DNA from: an uncultured Oscillospiraceae bacterium
GTDB lineage: Bacteria > Bacillota > Clostridia > Oscillospirales > Oscillospiraceae
NCBI GenBank assembly: GCA_934573735.1
Contig: CAKTMC010000020.1
Location: 1 to 29,204, forward strand
Direction of reading: 5' to 3'
DNA length: 29,204 nucleotides
Shown here: positions 1-8,503 of the stretch, piece by piece
Numbering within the stretch: the first letter of the stretch is position 1
Layout of the letters: each line of letters opens with the position of its first letter
Notes under the pieces: model-generated
Databases searched by the model: none
What the model saw: only the letters and a program-made list of their open reading frames with translations
What the model was told of the DNA's origin: nothing
Position numbers and translations under genes: made by a program

Positions 1-148
1 GACCTCTCAACTGGCACTCCCCCAAAGACGTCCTTTTTTCTTTCCCTTATGTGTAACACATCATTGACTAACCTACACTCAGTCCCCAAAAGACTCCGGC
101 TCGGCACTTGTGTTTATTCACAAACTGTGTTAATATATATAGGTTATA
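1..148. other. Leader region upstream of uppP
   Basis: No convincing gene is visible here. The short open frames lack ribosome sites and family motifs. The right end is AT-rich and holds the probable uppP promoter. Confidence 0.5.
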
Positions 149-150
149 AT
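145..150 (+). promoter_or_regulatory. Candidate -10 box for uppP
   Basis: A perfect TATAAT lies 25 nt before the chosen uppP start and just before the GGGGGA ribosome site. No good -35 box is found at 16-18 nt, so an activator or a weak promoter is possible. It overlaps the upstream in-frame ATG at 149, which argues against that ATG as the start. Confidence 0.45.
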
Positions 151-175
151 GCAATTATCATGGGGGAATGTGCTG

Positions 176-1009
176 ATGTCAGTTATCAACGCCATAATCC
201 TTGGGCTTGTGCAGGGAATTGCCGAATTCCTGCCCGTGTCCAGCTCCGGTCACCTCGCTATTCTCAACAATCTATTTCATATGAGCACGGTAGAGGACGG
301 GCATTTGTTCTTTGACGTGCTGCTGCACCTCGGTACGCTCATGTCCATCTGCATCGTCTATTGGCAGGACATTGTTGACATGGTGTTTGAGGTGCTGGCA
401 ATGGCGAATGTCGGTCCGCGCGCCGGCGTGCAGCGCGAGAGATACCCGGCGGCAAGGCTTTTCTTCATGATAGTAATTGCGACACTGCCGCTATTTCTCA
501 TTCTGCCGATAAAGGATATGCTCGAGAGCCTATACTATAATAATATCTTCATCGGCGCTGCGCTCCTGCTGACGGGCGCAATGCTGTACGTCTCCGATAA
601 GATGCGCCCCGGCCGCAAGGAAGGGGAGAGCATGACCGTGTGGGACGCGCTGATAATCGGCATATGCCAGTCCGTCGCCACCATCCCCGGGCTTTCCCGC
701 TCGGGAACTACGATTACCGCCGGCATTGCCACGGGCTTAAACCGTGAGTTTGCGGTCAAGTTCTCGTTTTTGATGTCTCTGCCCGCCGTGCTGGGCGCAA
801 ATATACTGAGCCTTATCGACGCTGCCAGTGAGGGCATACAGCTTCAGTATGTGCCCGCCTATCTCATCGGCACCGCCGTTGCAATGGTCTCCGGCATCGG
901 GGCGATAAGCCTCTTGAAATTCATATCCAAGAAGGGTAAGTTCGGCGGCTTTGCGTATTACTGCTGGGTCGTCGGCGTGCTCAGCATCGTACTTAGCCTG
1001 ATATTCTGA
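176..1009 (+). CDS. uppP: Undecaprenyl-diphosphate phosphatase (UppP/BacA)
   Basis: Integral membrane enzyme that removes a phosphate from undecaprenyl diphosphate, recycling the lipid carrier for peptidoglycan and other wall polymers; extra copies confer bacitracin tolerance in known species. The 277-residue product has the usual length. The two family motifs are visible: an EFLPVSSSGH segment (E17, S22-S24, H26) and PGLSRSGTTI near residues 171-180, whose Arg175 corresponds to the catalytic arginine of the family. Several hydrophobic segments fill the rest. The start at 176 is preferred because GGGGGA lies 8-9 nt upstream and the earlier in-frame ATG (149) overlaps a TATAAT box. It lies 28 nt before ftsK, probably in one transcript. 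Confidence 0.95.
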   Translation: MSVINAIILGLVQGIAEFLPVSSSGHLAILNNLFHMSTVEDGHLFFDVLLHLGTLMSICIVYWQDIVDMVFEVLAMANVGPRAGVQRERYPAARLFFMIVIATLPLFLILPIKDMLESLYYNNIFIGAALLLTGAMLYVSDKMRPGRKEGESMTVWDALIIGICQSVATIPGLSRSGTTITAGIATGLNREFAVKFSFLMSLPAVLGANILSLIDAASEGIQLQYVPAYLIGTAVAMVSGIGAISLLKFISKKGKFGGFAYYCWVVGVLSIVLSLIF

Positions 1010-1037
1010 TGATAGTTTGACGGGAAAGGAAGCAAAA

Positions 1038-3698
1038 ATGGCTCAAAGCAAGGCAAAAAAAAGCACAAGTACAAAATCCAAGCCCAAAACTCAGACCAAG
1101 CCCAAGAAAGCGCCGGTCGTGGACAACAGCCCGCCTCCCGCGCCCCCGGCTCCTCCCATACGGCGCGAGGTCTGCGCGTTCATATTCCTGTTTCTGGCGC
1201 TCTTTGCAGCCGTCGGCGTATTCAATACGGAGGGAGCCTTCATCGCCTTTTTCACAAATCTTATTAAAGGTCTCCTTGGCTGGGGCTTCTGGCTGAGTGT
1301 GCCGGCGTTCCTGCTCTCGGCATATATTATGGGCTTCCATAAGGGACGCCCGGTTGCCGCCCGGGTATGCTGTGCGCTGCTGCTGCCTATTATCTTTGCC
1401 GCCATGAGCCACCTCATGTTCGGCGAGCTGCCCGATTTCGATGACGTCAAGGTGCTCACGAATACCATGTTTGTTCAGGGGCAGGCGCTCTGCGGCGGCG
1501 GTGCGGTCGGCGGTCTTCTTGCGCTTGGACTTCGTATGCTGTTTAGCATTTACGGAGCCTTCCCACTGCTGCTCGCGCTCTTTATCCTCTGCCTCATTAC
1601 GGCGCTCAATTCCAGCGTTTCGGATATGATCAATAAAATACGCGAGCGCAGCAGCGTCAAATATGACCCTGCCATGTATGCGCCGGAGGAGCCTGACTAC
1701 CCCGCAGCGCAGAGCGAAAAGAGCGCAAAACGCCGCACGAGAGGCGCGGAGACCGATATTCCCATGACCCCGCCCGAGCGCGGCAATCTTATAGACATCC
1801 CCCTCGGCTCTGAGGACGAGCTTTTGCCCCTCGGCTACGCAGCGCGCGAAAGCGCAAAGCCTGCGAAAAAGGCCAAGCAGAAAAAGACCGAGGATAAGCC
1901 GCAGGAGCCGGAGCGGAGCACTCAGCCCGCGCACGAGCCTGTGACAGCTTCTGAGCCTGATACCGAGGCTGCGCAGAATACGGAGCTTGAGGACGGCTTC
2001 CGCGAGTTTCCGCTCAAGCGCCGCGTAAAGAGCGAGCCTGTGGAGATGTCGGCGGAGATAAATGACCCGCCCAAGACGAAAAAGGCGAAGCGCGCCGAGG
2101 TCGAGGCGGAGGCAAAGGCCGTCGAGACTGCGATAAATGCGGCCGAGCCCATCGCGGAGGGAGACTATGTGTTCCCGCCGACAACGCTTCTCAACAGCGG
2201 CTCCGGCGTTGTCGCCGACTGCCGCGACGAGGTCATGCAAAACCGCGACAGACTGGAAACCGCGCTGTATAGCTTCGGCGTCAAGTCTCCGATTACGAAT
2301 ATTACCCGCGGCCCCACGGTCACGCGCTATGACATAGAGCTTGAGCAGGGGCTTCGCGTCGGCAAGGTCATAAATCTTGCGGGCGATCTGGCGGTAGCAC
2401 TCGGCGTTATGAACGTGCGTGTTGCGCCTATCCCGAATATGGCCTCCACCGTCGGCATCGAGGTGCCGAATAAGATAGTCAGCACCGTATATCTGCGCGA
2501 TATCATCGAATCGCAGAGGTTTGTCTCCGCAAAGTCCAAGCTCAGCTTCGCTCTGGGCAAGGATATCGGCGGCGATTGCATCGTCGGCAATATCGCAAAG
2601 CTTCCCCATATGCTTATCGCCGGTACAACGGGCTCCGGTAAGTCCGTCTGTATGAATTCGCTTATTCTAAGCCTGCTCTATAAGGCGCGTCCGGACGAGG
2701 TGCGCCTTATCATGATAGACCCGAAGATGGTCGAGCTTGGCGTATATAACGGCATACCGCATCTCTATGTCCCCGTCGTCACCGACCCGAAGAAGGCGGC
2801 GGGCGCACTGCAGTGGTCCGTCGTGGAGATGCTCAAGCGCTATCGGCTTTTCTCCGAGGTCGGTGTGCGCGATATAGCAAATTATAATAAGCACTGCGTG
2901 GAAAACGGCGAGAGCGCCATTCCGCAGGTCGTCATAGTCATTGACGAGCTGGCAGACCTGATGCTCGTCGCCTCCAAGGAGGTCGAGGAGAGCATTTGCC
3001 GCATCGCCCAGATGGGCCGCGCTGCGGGTATGCATCTTGTCATTGCGACTCAGCGTCCTTCGGCGGACGTTATCACCGGCATCATGAAGGCAAATATCCC
3101 CTCGCGCATTGCCTTTGCCGTCTCATCCTCGCTTGAAAGCCGTATTATTCTGGATGCTGTCGGAGCGGAAAAGCTTGTCGGCATGGGAGATATGCTGTTT
3201 TCACCGGTCGGCAGCGGCAAGCCCACCCGTATTCAGGGCGCCTTTGTCTCCGATGAGGAGCGCGAGGAGGTCATTCAGTTTATCAAGGAGCACGCAGGTA
3301 GCGCGCAGACAAACAGCGAGATAGAGCAGTTTATGGACAAGGCCGCCGAGAGCAAGAAGTCCGGCGACTCCAAGGGCGAGCAGGGCGAGGACTCCGCTGC
3401 GTCAAGCTTTGACGAGATGCTGCCGCAGGCGGTCGAGGTCGTGCTGGAGACAAAGCAGTGCTCGGTTTCCATGCTCCAGCGCCGCATAAAGCTCGGCTAT
3501 TCGAGGGCTGCACGTATTGTTGACCAGATGGAGGAGCTTGGCATAGTCGGCCCCTACGAGGGCGCAAAGCCCAGAAGCGTAATCATTGACCGCGAGGGAT
3601 GGAATGATCTTCAGATACAGCACGGCTTTGCCACCGACCTCGATAAAATGATGGACTGTGAGGCGCTTGAGGAAGAGGACGAGGAAGAGGACGAATAA
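1038..3698 (+). CDS. ftsK: FtsK/SpoIIIE-family DNA translocase
   Basis: Membrane-anchored hexameric ATPase that pumps double-stranded DNA through the closing septum, in division or into the forespore. The N-terminal ~200 residues carry about four hydrophobic helices. A long charged, Lys/Glu/Pro-rich linker follows to about residue 370. The RecA-like motor has Walker A GTTGSGKS near residues 529-536 and Walker B VIVIDELADL near 632. A C-terminal winged-helix gamma domain from about residue 790 should read KOPS/SRS-type DNA motifs. The tail is a short acidic run. The ATG at 1038 is chosen over the TTG at 1017 because GGAAAGGAAG sits just before it. Whether it serves division (SftA/FtsK role) or sporulation (SpoIIIE) cannot be told from sequence. 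A degraded repeat abuts the stop codon. Confidence 0.95.
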   Translation: MAQSKAKKSTSTKSKPKTQTKPKKAPVVDNSPPPAPPAPPIRREVCAFIFLFLALFAAVGVFNTEGAFIAFFTNLIKGLLGWGFWLSVPAFLLSAYIMGFHKGRPVAARVCCALLLPIIFAAMSHLMFGELPDFDDVKVLTNTMFVQGQALCGGGAVGGLLALGLRMLFSIYGAFPLLLALFILCLITALNSSVSDMINKIRERSSVKYDPAMYAPEEPDYPAAQSEKSAKRRTRGAETDIPMTPPERGNLIDIPLGSEDELLPLGYAARESAKPAKKAKQKKTEDKPQEPERSTQPAHEPVTASEPDTEAAQNTELEDGFREFPLKRRVKSEPVEMSAEINDPPKTKKAKRAEVEAEAKAVETAINAAEPIAEGDYVFPPTTLLNSGSGVVADCRDEVMQNRDRLETALYSFGVKSPITNITRGPTVTRYDIELEQGLRVGKVINLAGDLAVALGVMNVRVAPIPNMASTVGIEVPNKIVSTVYLRDIIESQRFVSAKSKLSFALGKDIGGDCIVGNIAKLPHMLIAGTTGSGKSVCMNSLILSLLYKARPDEVRLIMIDPKMVELGVYNGIPHLYVPVVTDPKKAAGALQWSVVEMLKRYRLFSEVGVRDIANYNKHCVENGESAIPQVVIVIDELADLMLVASKEVEESICRIAQMGRAAGMHLVIATQRPSADVITGIMKANIPSRIAFAVSSSLESRIILDAVGAEKLVGMGDMLFSPVGSGKPTRIQGAFVSDEEREEVIQFIKEHAGSAQTNSEIEQFMDKAAESKKSGDSKGEQGEDSAASSFDEMLPQAVEVVLETKQCSVSMLQRRIKLGYSRAARIVDQMEELGIVGPYEGAKPRSVIIDREGWNDLQIQHGFATDLDKMMDCEALEEEDEEEDE

Positions 3699-3701
3699 GA
3701 C

Positions 3702-3862
3702 TCTCGCCCCGCAGGGCGCTGCCCCTTTTAGGGGAAGTCCCCAGTGCGCACACTGGGGAAAGGGGTCGCCGGACTTGAACATGGAGCAGAATGAAAAAGA
3801 CAGCACGTACTATCGACTGATGTTTTCACTATAGCCGCCCATAGTCTCGCTGAAAATACCCC
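3702..3862 (+). repeat. Degraded copy of hairpin-ended MITE-like repeat (family A)
   Basis: Begins right after the ftsK stop codon. It contains CCCCTTTTAGGGG, then a palindrome made of CCCCAGTG and CACTGGGG, then GGGGTCGCCGG. The same order occurs at 10541-10743 (opposite orientation) and 27356-27550. The inner part (AAAAAGACAG) and the far end (AGTCTCGCT) are still recognisable but decayed. Its hairpins could act as the ftsK transcript end. Confidence 0.7.
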
Positions 3863-3898
3863 CCCAAAAACCACAAAAATATTCAACAGGATAAGACA

Positions 3899-4300
3899 AT
3901 GGATTATTTCAATGCAGAAATGAGCACGGCGGAGGTCAATAAGCTCAGTATGCTCGCGCTTGCTCATGTCGGGGATGCGGTGTATGAGCTTTTGACCCGT
4001 ACCATGCTCTGCACCCGCGCCAACAGCTCCGTAGCGCTGCTGCACCGGCAGACCGTATCATATGTCAAGGCCCCGGCGCAGGCAAAGGCGGCGGAAAAGC
4101 TCTTGCCGCTGCTCGACGCGGAGGAGGCGGCGGTCTATCGCCGCGGCAGAAACGCCAAGGTCAATTCCGTGCCCCACAATGCCGACATCGGGCAGTACCA
4201 CGCCGCGACCGGGCTTGAGGCGCTCTTCGGCTGGCTCTATCTTCAGGGACGGACGGCGCGCGCCGCGGAGCTCTTCGCCGCGATAATGGAGGACGAATAA
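3899..4300 (+). CDS. mrnC: Mini-ribonuclease III (MrnC)
   Basis: Double-strand RNA endonuclease lacking the dsRNA-binding domain of RNase III; in Bacillus subtilis it matures the ends of 23S rRNA. The 133-residue protein is a single RNase III catalytic domain. The signature LAHVGDAVYELL supplies Asp26 and the GLEALFGWLYL segment supplies Glu107, matching the catalytic Asp23 and Glu106 of the B. subtilis enzyme. A middle segment RRGRNAK plus VPHNADIGQYH is also typical of the family. The start at 3899 follows an AGGAT sequence. Its TAA stop shares one base with the ATG of rqcH (TAATG), so the two are probably translationally coupled. Confidence 0.93.
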   Translation: MDYFNAEMSTAEVNKLSMLALAHVGDAVYELLTRTMLCTRANSSVALLHRQTVSYVKAPAQAKAAEKLLPLLDAEEAAVYRRGRNAKVNSVPHNADIGQYHAATGLEALFGWLYLQGRTARAAELFAAIMEDE

Positions 4301-6030
4301 TGCCGCTTGACGCAATGACCGTTTCCGCGCTCTGCCGCGAGCTGCAGCCGCAGCTTGAGGGCGCAAGAATTGATAAGGTTCAGCAGCCGGAGCGCGACCT
4401 CGTGCTTTTATCTCTGCGCAGCCTCGGCAAAAACAGGAGACTGCTTATCGCAGCCGGGGCGGGCAATGCGCGGATGCATTTCACGGCGGAGAATATCGAA
4501 AATCCCGCCGAGCCGCCGATGTTTTGTATGCTTCTGCGCAAGCATCTTGCCGGTGCGCGCATCGTCTCGGTCACGCAGCCGGAGCATGAGCGTATGCTTG
4601 CGCTTGAGCTTGATACGCATGACGAGCTTGGTCTTGCCGCAAAGAAAACGCTTGTGCTGGAGCTTATCGGACGCAGCTCAAATTTAATACTCGTCGGGCC
4701 CGACGGGCGCATAATCGACTGTCTGCGGCGCATGGACTACGCCGGGGACGCGGAGCGCCGTCTGCTGCCCGGTATGTTTTACCGTATGCCGCCAAAGCAG
4801 GATAAGCTGTCGGTCTTCGATGCCGATGCCGCCGAGCGCCGCGCCCTTATCGCCAAGGCCGAGCGCTCAGCGCCCATGGATAAGTGGCTCCTTTCAAGCT
4901 TCTCGGGGCTTTCGCCGCTTATATGCCGTGAGCTTGCCTATCGCTGTGGGGGCGATTATGAGCGTCTTGACGACTGCATTGCAGCGCTCCTTGAGAGCCT
5001 TGAGCTTGGAGAGAGCGCACCGTATATGCTCACTCGCGGTAATCAGCCCGTGGACTTTAGCTGCATCGCCATCTCGCAGTACGGCAGCGACGTGCAGACG
5101 GAGCGCTGTGATAGCTTTTCGGAGCTTCTGGACGCCTTCTATGCCCGCCGCGATAAAATAGAACGGCAACGTCGCCGCAGCAGCGAGTTAACACATTATG
5201 TCCGCACCCTGCGTGACAGACTGGCAAGAAAGCTTGCCGCCCAGCGCGAGGAGCTGAGCCGAGCCGACAGCCGCGAGGAGCTGAAAAAGCGGGCGGAGCT
5301 TGTGACGGCAAACATCTACCGCATGAAAAAGGGCGACCGGGAGCTGAAATGCGAGGACTATTATGAGCCTGATTGCCCGGAGCTGATAATCGCGCTCGAC
5401 CCGCTCAAAACGCCGCAGCAGAACGCCGCCGCGATGTTTAAGGAGTATAATAAGCTCAAGACCGCGCAGGAGCATCTGACCGCGCTCGTCGCGCAGGGCG
5501 AGGCGCAGCTTGAGTATCTCAACAGCGTTTTGACCGAGCTTCAGTGTGCCGAGAATGAACGTGACTTTTCGGACATCCGCATGGAGCTTATGAGCACCGG
5601 CTATGGACGTAAATCAAAGGGGACGAAGAAGGAGAAGCTTCGCCCGCAGCAGCCTCTGAGATTTGAGACGGATGACGGGCTTGAGGTACTTGTCGGACGC
5701 AGCAATATACAAAACGATGAGCTGACGACAAAGCTTGCCCGCCGCACGGATTACTGGCTGCATACGCAGAAGATACACGGAAGCCATGTTATACTCCGCT
5801 GTGACGGACTCGAGCCGCCCGCAAGAAGCCTTGAGCAGGCGGCAAGCATAGCGGCCTACTATTCGCAGGGGCGCGATGCGGGCAAGATAGCGGTGGATTA
5901 TACGATGCTCCGCTTTGTGCGCAAGCCCTCCGGCGCACTCCCCGGCAAGGTCATATATACCGATTACAGCACCCTTATCGTCGAAAGCGACGAGGAGCTT
6001 GTAAAAAGACTGAATAAACTGAATAAATAA
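4300..6030 (+). CDS. rqcH: Ribosome quality control factor RqcH (NFACT protein)
   Basis: Binds obstructed 50S subunits and recruits tRNA-Ala to add C-terminal alanine tails that mark stalled peptides for degradation (known for B. subtilis RqcH). Formerly called fibronectin-binding protein A. The 576 residues show the NFACT-N domain at the start (PPMFCMLLRKHL near 72-83), a central helix-hairpin and coiled-coil region about 280-430, and the NFACT-R domain near 455-560 (VGRSNIQND, TDYWLHTQKIHGSHV). At the position of the functionally important Asp97-Arg98 pair this protein has Glu97-Arg98. It overlaps mrnC by one base. A 12-bp hairpin follows at 6072. Confidence 0.93.
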   Translation: MPLDAMTVSALCRELQPQLEGARIDKVQQPERDLVLLSLRSLGKNRRLLIAAGAGNARMHFTAENIENPAEPPMFCMLLRKHLAGARIVSVTQPEHERMLALELDTHDELGLAAKKTLVLELIGRSSNLILVGPDGRIIDCLRRMDYAGDAERRLLPGMFYRMPPKQDKLSVFDADAAERRALIAKAERSAPMDKWLLSSFSGLSPLICRELAYRCGGDYERLDDCIAALLESLELGESAPYMLTRGNQPVDFSCIAISQYGSDVQTERCDSFSELLDAFYARRDKIERQRRRSSELTHYVRTLRDRLARKLAAQREELSRADSREELKKRAELVTANIYRMKKGDRELKCEDYYEPDCPELIIALDPLKTPQQNAAAMFKEYNKLKTAQEHLTALVAQGEAQLEYLNSVLTELQCAENERDFSDIRMELMSTGYGRKSKGTKKEKLRPQQPLRFETDDGLEVLVGRSNIQNDELTTKLARRTDYWLHTQKIHGSHVILRCDGLEPPARSLEQAASIAAYYSQGRDAGKIAVDYTMLRFVRKPSGALPGKVIYTDYSTLIVESDEELVKRLNKLNK

Positions 6031-6071
6031 AAAACCAGCCGCAACTGCGGCGAGTGGTCATAAGACAGTTT

Positions 6072-6101
6072 CATTCCCGGCAGTAATGTCTGCCGGGAAT
6101 G
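6072..6101 (+). terminator. Hairpin after rqcH
   Basis: A perfect 12-bp stem (CATTCCCGGCAG paired with CTGCCGGGAATG) and a 6-nt loop lie 41 nt after the rqcH stop. The following sequence is poor in T, so it may be a weak terminator or an mRNA-stabilising hairpin. Confidence 0.55.
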
Positions 6102-6130
6102 CTATTGCATGTATTAAAGTCACATGATAC

Positions 6131-6397
6131 CATCGCTTGATAAGGGCAGACACGCCTGACAGCGCGCCTTTTCGGCGCTTTTTATCCTTTTCGCCTTGGC
6201 GGGCGCCAGCCCGCCTGCATCTCAAAAAAAATCACTCGAAAATCCATCGCCGTCAGGTGCGAAGCAGTTTTGCCGGAGCGGAAATGTGTTCAGACGAGAA
6301 AAGACCCGCAGGGAATACTGCCGTATTGTCAAGGGGCTTGACGAAGTATGAGCGCATTTCCTCCCGTCAAAACCGTGTTTGCCCTTGTCAAGCGATG
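6131..6397. mobile_element. 267-bp element with 24-bp terminal inverted repeats
   Basis: The ends are inverted copies: CATCGCTTGATAAGGGCAGA plus CACG at 6131-6154, and its reverse complement at 6374-6397 with only two differences in 24. The inside has a GCGCC/GGCGC hairpin followed by T5 near 6163-6184 and further TTGTCAAGGGG-like copies of the end motif near 6327. No coding sequence inside is convincing. A clear target-site duplication was not found. It looks like a non-autonomous MITE-type element. Confidence 0.6.
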
Positions 6398-6452
6398 ATA
6401 GAATTAAACAAAGCAATAAGTCGGAATGACAATCGGTGTACTGCGCGAGCAT

Positions 6453-6747
6453 CCCTTGCCTCTCCCTTTGGGAGAGGTGGCCGAGCGTAGCGAGGACGGA
6501 GAGGGCAAACAATGACTATACCAAAAGACAACACCCAATTAGAAAATGCCCGACGGCTTCGCAGGGAGATGACACCCCACGAACGTAAGCTCTGGTATCT
6601 TTTTCTCCGCAAATATCCAGTAAAAATTTACAAACAGCGGATTATCGGCAGATTCATCGTGGATTTTTACTGCGCTTCGGCCAGAAAGACTACAAGACCC
6701 TTTCAGTCACCTGCGGTGACAGCTCTCCCAAAGGGAGAGCCAAGGGG
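6453..6747. repeat. Hairpin-ended repeat unit enclosing a DUF559 relic
   Basis: The left end (6453-6505) has CTCTCCCTTTGGGAGAG followed by a second small hairpin and GGAGAGGG. The right end (6698-6747), read on the minus strand, has CCCTTGGCTCTCCC, then TTTGGGAGAG, a GTCACC/GGTGAC hairpin and TGAAAGGG. The two ends are therefore inverted relatives with the same two-hairpin architecture as family A repeats. The DUF559 fragment lies between them. Confidence 0.65.
6512..6685 (+). pseudogene. Truncated DUF559 endonuclease-like gene
   Basis: The first 58 codons encode the N-terminal half of a DUF559 domain: a TPHERKLWYLFLRKYPV stretch, then KIYKQRIIGRFIVDFYC. DUF559 proteins resemble very-short-patch-repair-type nucleases and are normally about 110-130 residues, continuing with an acidic LVIEIDGSQH-like core. 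Here homology stops after ASAR at about 6685 and the frame runs into the right end of the surrounding repeat. The catalytic half is missing, so it should be inactive. No close ribosome site is evident. Confidence 0.7.
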
Positions 6748-6780
6748 TTGCGCCCTTTACATAGTATGTTGGCATGAGAA

Positions 6781-6816
6781 ATGGAGCGTATCTGTATTGA
6801 TACGCTCCATTGACTG
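6781..6816. terminator. Bidirectional hairpin between DUF559 relic and ANTAR gene
   Basis: AATGGAGCGTATC and GATACGCTCCATT form a perfect 13-bp stem with a TGTATT loop, followed on the plus strand by GACTGTTTT. It lies about 50 nt beyond the stop of the minus-strand ANTAR gene, so it can end that operon. The minus-side T tract is weak. Confidence 0.5.
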
Positions 6817-6863
6817 TTTTATGAACACCCATCTAAGGCTGGTTTATTATCTTTAAGTCAATT

Positions 6864-7403
6864 TTATTCCTCATATGTCCTGATTATCCCCTCGGCGACC
6901 TCGCGGCGGGGAAGACAGGAGTCCATGGCGGCCTTTTCTATATACCTGTGCGCGTCTCCCTCGCTCATGCCGAGTCGGGATATGAGCAAAAGCTTTGCGC
7001 GCGCGACTATACGATTATCATCAAGCCTTTGCTGAAGCGAGCTTTGCCTGTCGCGCAGAGTGCGCAGCTTTTCGGCGGCGGCGAAGAGCGAGGGCAGGAC
7101 GACCGATAGCTCCACGGGGCGCACCGTCATTATCCCGGAGCGGACGCATTGACGCGAGAGCGCCGCATCCTCCGTCAGCAGCAGCAGCGCCGCGGGCGAG
7201 GCGGAGACCCCGACTGGCAGAGCGCCGGAGATGACCGCAGCGTCTATCGACTGCGCGGAGATTATCCGCGCAATATCCTGCGAGGGGGCGGCGCGCAGCA
7301 GCGTCTCAACACAGCCGCCGAGGGCGCAGTGCTTTATCGCCGCAACCAGCTCGTCGCAGCAGTCCACCGCAAGTAAACGCAGCCTTATCGTCTCCAAAGC
7401 CAT
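6864..7403 (-). CDS. ANTAR-domain RNA-binding antitermination regulator
   Basis: ANTAR proteins bind paired hexaloop hairpins in nascent RNA and prevent termination. The 179-residue product has a C-terminal ANTAR domain (about residues 115-177: helical ARAKLLLISRLGMSEGDAHR, then a YIEKAAMDSCLPRREVAEGI-type segment). The N-terminal half resembles a decayed response-regulator receiver without a clear phospho-acceptor Asp pattern, so phosphorylation may not be the input. Start at 7403 is chosen for GGGAGGTG 5 nt upstream; an earlier ATG at 7421 precedes that site. It follows galE by 33 nt and is the last gene of the operon. Its RNA targets are unknown. Confidence 0.8.
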   Translation of the reverse strand: MALETIRLRLLAVDCCDELVAAIKHCALGGCVETLLRAAPSQDIARIISAQSIDAAVISGALPVGVSASPAALLLLTEDAALSRQCVRSGIMTVRPVELSVVLPSLFAAAEKLRTLRDRQSSLQQRLDDNRIVARAKLLLISRLGMSEGDAHRYIEKAAMDSCLPRREVAEGIIRTYEE

Positions 7404-7436
7404 TGCAGCACCTCCCGCCATCAGTCTATTCAGAAA

Positions 7437-8453
7437 TCACTCGCCGTAGCCCATGGGATTTTTGGACTGCCACGCCCAGGAGTCGCGGCACATATCGTCA
7501 AGACTGTACTGCGCCCTCCAGCCGAGCAGCTCGGCGCTCTTATCGGGGCTTGCGTACACGGTAGCAAGATCGCCCGCACGGCGGCCGACTATCTCATAGG
7601 GAATCTCTCTGCCGGTCACGCGCTCAAAGGCGTGAACCATATCCAGAACGCTGTAGCCTACGCCGGTGCCGAGGTTAAAGACGCTCTCGCCCTTGTGCTT
7701 TCGCATATATTCTATGGCGGCGACATGACCGCGCGCGAGGTCAACAACGTGGATATAATCGCGCACGCCGGTGCCGTCGGGCGTGTCATAATCGTCTCCG
7801 AATACGCGCAGCCGGTCAAGCCGTCCCACGGCGACCTGAGAGATATACGGCATAAGATTATTGGGTATGCCGCGCGGATCCTCGCCGATAAGACCGCTGC
7901 TGTGCGCGCCGATGGGGTTAAAATAGCGCAGGAGGGCTATCGACCAGTCGGGGATGGCCTTACCGGTGTCGCGCAGTATCTGCTCGCACATATACTTCGT
8001 CCAGCCGTAGGGATTTGTACACATACCGGTGTGCGAGCTCTCGCGCAGGGGCATGGCGTTATCCCCGGAATAGACGGTCGCGGAGGAGGAAAAGACAATG
8101 TCCTTAACGCCGTGCTCGCGCATCGTCTCGCAGAGGACAAGGGTCGAATAGAGGTTGTTGTCGTAATACTCGAGCGGCATCGCAACCGACTCGCCGACCG
8201 CCTTGAGACCGGCAAAGTGGATGACGCAGCCGATGTCATGCGCGGAGAAAATGCGCTCCATCGCCTCGCGGTCACGGACGTCGTTACGGTAAAAATCAAG
8301 GGCTTTGCCGCTTATCTGCTGCACTCGCTCAAGAGATTTCTCGCTGGAGTTGACAAGATTATCGACGACTACAACGCCGTAGCCGCGCTCAAGCAGCTCC
8401 ACACAGGTATGGCTGCCGATATAGCCGGCGCCGCCGGTGACAAGAACGTTCAT
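7437..8453 (-). CDS. galE: UDP-glucose 4-epimerase
   Basis: Interconverts UDP-glucose and UDP-galactose using bound NAD, supplying galactose units for surface polysaccharides or taking part in the Leloir pathway. It has the family length of 338 residues. Visible features are the N-terminal Rossmann motif GGAGYIGS (residues 7-14), the SSSATVY active-site segment (122-128), and the catalytic Tyr149 and Lys153 of YGWTK. The RYFNPIGAH and RDYIHVVDLARGH segments are typical of GalE. A good ribosome site (CGGAGGC) lies 6 nt upstream. It is 50 nt downstream of the nucleotidyltransferase gene, fitting a nucleotide-sugar pair. Confidence 0.95.
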   Translation of the reverse strand: MNVLVTGGAGYIGSHTCVELLERGYGVVVVDNLVNSSEKSLERVQQISGKALDFYRNDVRDREAMERIFSAHDIGCVIHFAGLKAVGESVAMPLEYYDNNLYSTLVLCETMREHGVKDIVFSSSATVYSGDNAMPLRESSHTGMCTNPYGWTKYMCEQILRDTGKAIPDWSIALLRYFNPIGAHSSGLIGEDPRGIPNNLMPYISQVAVGRLDRLRVFGDDYDTPDGTGVRDYIHVVDLARGHVAAIEYMRKHKGESVFNLGTGVGYSVLDMVHAFERVTGREIPYEIVGRRAGDLATVYASPDKSAELLGWRAQYSLDDMCRDSWAWQSKNPMGYGE

Positions 8454-8503
8454 GCTTCAGCCTCCGTTTTTCAGATTTTTTTATTACTTGTATTTGTCTT
8501 TAC

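Noticed and set aside
993..2609. 538-codon minus frame opposite ftsK
   Set aside because: Composition is Arg/Leu/Ala-rich as expected for the antisense of GC-rich coding DNA, and no domain is recognised.
6137..6490. 117-codon frame over the 267-bp element
   Set aside because: It crosses an element boundary and a repeat end, has no ribosome site, and shows no protein-like pattern.
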